This document shows positions 16,831 through 18,126 of a DNA stretch of 18,126 nucleotides, in pieces; the stretch's first letter is position 1, and the number at the start of each line of letters is the position of its first letter. Source of the stretch: CAINVV01 sp964528535 (GTDB lineage Bacteria; Bacteroidota; Bacteroidia; Bacteroidales; Prolixibacteraceae). The translations under genes and the position numbers were made by a program. The stretch lies in assembly GCA_964528535.1 (NCBI GenBank), contig CAZGSQ010000072.1, forward strand, positions 1-18,126, read 5' to 3'. Under the pieces are notes generated by a model. It was given only the letters and a program-made list of their open reading frames with translations. It did no database searches and had not been told where the DNA came from.

Positions 16831-18080
16831 TCATAATTCGACAGTCACGCTTTTTCCCGCATGAACGGTTTGTGGCAGATCGATGGTCATTTCGGAAATT
16901 CCTTTTTCAGAATTCCAGAATGTGTTAAAATTAGCACCTTTTTTTTCAATTCTGTTGGTGATGGTCAGGTGTATTCTGGATAATTTTCTGGAAGGATCTG
17001 CTACCGTGATGGTCTTCAACCTCGTGCCTTCTGTCTTGACCATCACCAAACCCGGACTGTCGATGCCGATCTTAAAATCATTAGAAATCTGGACCAATCC
17101 AGTTTGATAAAAAACTAATTCGCTGATATTTAATTCGTTGTCCTGAACTGCTTGCATTTCGCTTGAATTGGCAAGAATGACAATGTTTCGATGGGGTTGA
17201 ACAAGCAACTCTTTTTCGCTGGTGGCCGGGACAACCATGTACTGATAGGTTGCATTTTCGGGTCTGAGTCCATGGTTGAACCAGACCTTGAAGACAGCTT
17301 TGCTGATCTCTTCTTTTGGTGAATCAGACTGGTGGTTGATGGCAAACCAACTGCCGGTTTCAATTTGGTTGGAGATGTTCAGCTTGATTGGTTGAGGGAA
17401 AATGTAGGCGGTACTATCATGTAAAATCCACTGAAGATCTGATAGTTCGCGGTTTCCTTGCGGGAGTTTTAGCGATTGGTTGCCTGAACGCACCAACACC
17501 TCTCCCTTCAGCAAACATTGGTTGATGGTGGTGGCCACCGGGAATTTGGCGTCTGAATTGATGCCGGCTCCAAGGCACACATACGCTTTGTCAAAGAAAA
17601 ACCAGGCTTTTTTAGCGGCCAAAGGGTCGTGCGGACTCTTGAAGTCGAAGGCTGAGGCACCGTATTTGCCGTCCGTCACCGCACCGACGAAACTCGTTAG
17701 ACCCTTCTTTTGTATCTCTTTTTCAGAAGGGAGGTCGGGCTTTTGGACGATGGTGGCTCCAGGAATTTTTTGCCAGTCGTTCACGGGAGCCAGGTCGAAA
17801 TATTCGTCGCCAGTGCGTGAGAGGTAGTTGGTGCCATCGCCACGGTGGTGGTTCTTAAGCCCTTCTGAATTGTATGGTTCCTCCATGTTGCTTTCCCTCT
17901 CTGAATACATTCTGACCGAGGTAAAGTAGCTGGGCCGTTGTACCGAGAAATGATCGGAATTCCAGAAAAAGGTGGCATGCGACAAGGTTGCTTTGGTACC
18001 TTTCTGTCTGATTTGAATGATCTCTTCGAGTTCGTTTTTCCGGTAATCGGAAGCTATTAGCAATCTTTCAGGAGCCGACG
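16831..18080 (-). CDS. PL8-family polysaccharide lyase, C-terminal part (5' end missing)
   Basis: This is the last ~416 residues of a PL8 lyase, the family of hyaluronate, chondroitin AC and xanthan lyases. The frame is open to the insert edge at 18080, so the TTG at 18063 is not the true start. Roughly half of a 700-900-residue protein is missing, including the alpha toroid with the catalytic Asn, His and Tyr. Visible PL8 landmarks in the super-beta-sandwich are WNSDHFSVQRPSYFTSVRMYSER, whose Arg matches the family MxSxR motif, NSEGLKNHHRGDGTNYL with the conserved Glu, and the typical DEYFDLAPVNDWQKIPGATI. The C-terminus keeps an intact sandwich tail ending HAGKSVTVEL. Without the toroid, activity and substrate cannot be judged. 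As the first visible gene of the operon it may be a late member of a longer run. It lies 46 bp before the propeller gene. Confidence 0.93.
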
Positions 18081-18126
18081 AGATCGGAAGAGCGTCGTGT
18101 AGGGAAAGAGTGTTCAGAGCCGTGTA
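18081..18126 (-). other. Sequencing adapter plus outer primer tail (not biological)
   Basis: Positions 18081-18113 are the exact reverse complement of the adapter at 21-53, beginning agatcggaagagc. Positions 18114-18126 are the inverse of the tail at 8-20 with one mismatch. The two ends together form an artificial 46-bp inverted repeat (45 of 46 identical). The insert ends at 18080. Confidence 0.97.

Noticed and set aside
18061..18063. TTG as the start codon of the PL8 gene
   Set aside because: The frame stays open to the insert edge, and PL8 proteins need several hundred more N-terminal residues.
1..18126. Terminal inverted repeats of a transposon or linear element
   Set aside because: The repeats are Illumina adapter and primer tail, and no transposase or integrase is present.
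1..18126. CRISPR arrays, tRNA or rRNA genes
   Set aside because: No repeat-spacer pattern and no recognisable RNA gene was seen.

Overview
The window looks like a piece of a Bacteroidota polysaccharide utilization locus (PUL). The main grounds are a SusC-type TonB-dependent receptor start, a hybrid two-component system regulator (HTCS) with sensor, kinase, receiver and AraC parts in one chain, and a run of exported carbohydrate-active enzymes on one strand. Start regions are AT-rich with weak Shine-Dalgarno signals, as is usual in this phylum. A Bacteroidales or Marinilabiliales-like source is possible, but the sequence alone does not settle it. Both ends carry Illumina-type adapter sequence with a matching outer tail in inverted orientation. 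The biological insert is therefore about 54-18080, and the genes at both edges are cut by the library construct.

Layout, left to right: the 5' part of a susC-like gene (minus strand, running off the left edge); a 433-bp divergent intergenic region; the HTCS gene (plus, 903-5012); then, convergent to it, nine minus-strand genes from 18080 down to 5052. In transcription order these are a PL8-type lyase (N-terminus missing), a TolB-like beta-propeller protein with an N-terminal concanavalin-like domain, a GH10 endo-xylanase, two tandem heparinase II/III-family lyases (the second a lipoprotein), an alginate-lyase-superfamily protein, an unclassified clan GH-A-like hydrolase, a second alginate-lyase-superfamily protein, and a GH29 alpha-L-fucosidase. 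Spacing is mostly 13-96 bp. The one larger gap, 287 bp at 8818-9104, could hold an internal promoter.

Working model (inference): oligosaccharides from a complex uronic-acid polysaccharide are sensed in the periplasm by the HTCS, which activates the divergent susC-like gene and the enzyme operon. Five lyase-fold proteins of three superfamilies would cut uronic acid linkages, GH10 would cut a beta-xylosidic or related backbone, GH29 would remove fucose, and the GH-A-like protein and the propeller protein have unknown jobs. The mix of lyases, xylanase and fucosidase without any visible sulfatase or GH88/GH105 unsaturated-uronyl hydrolase does not match a PUL substrate that I can name with confidence. 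A fucose-, xylose- and glucuronate-containing polymer, such as an algal xylofucoglucuronan, a plant gum or a bacterial exopolysaccharide, is the simplest reading. The most novel-looking parts are this enzyme combination, the orphan GH-A-like protein and the propeller fusion.
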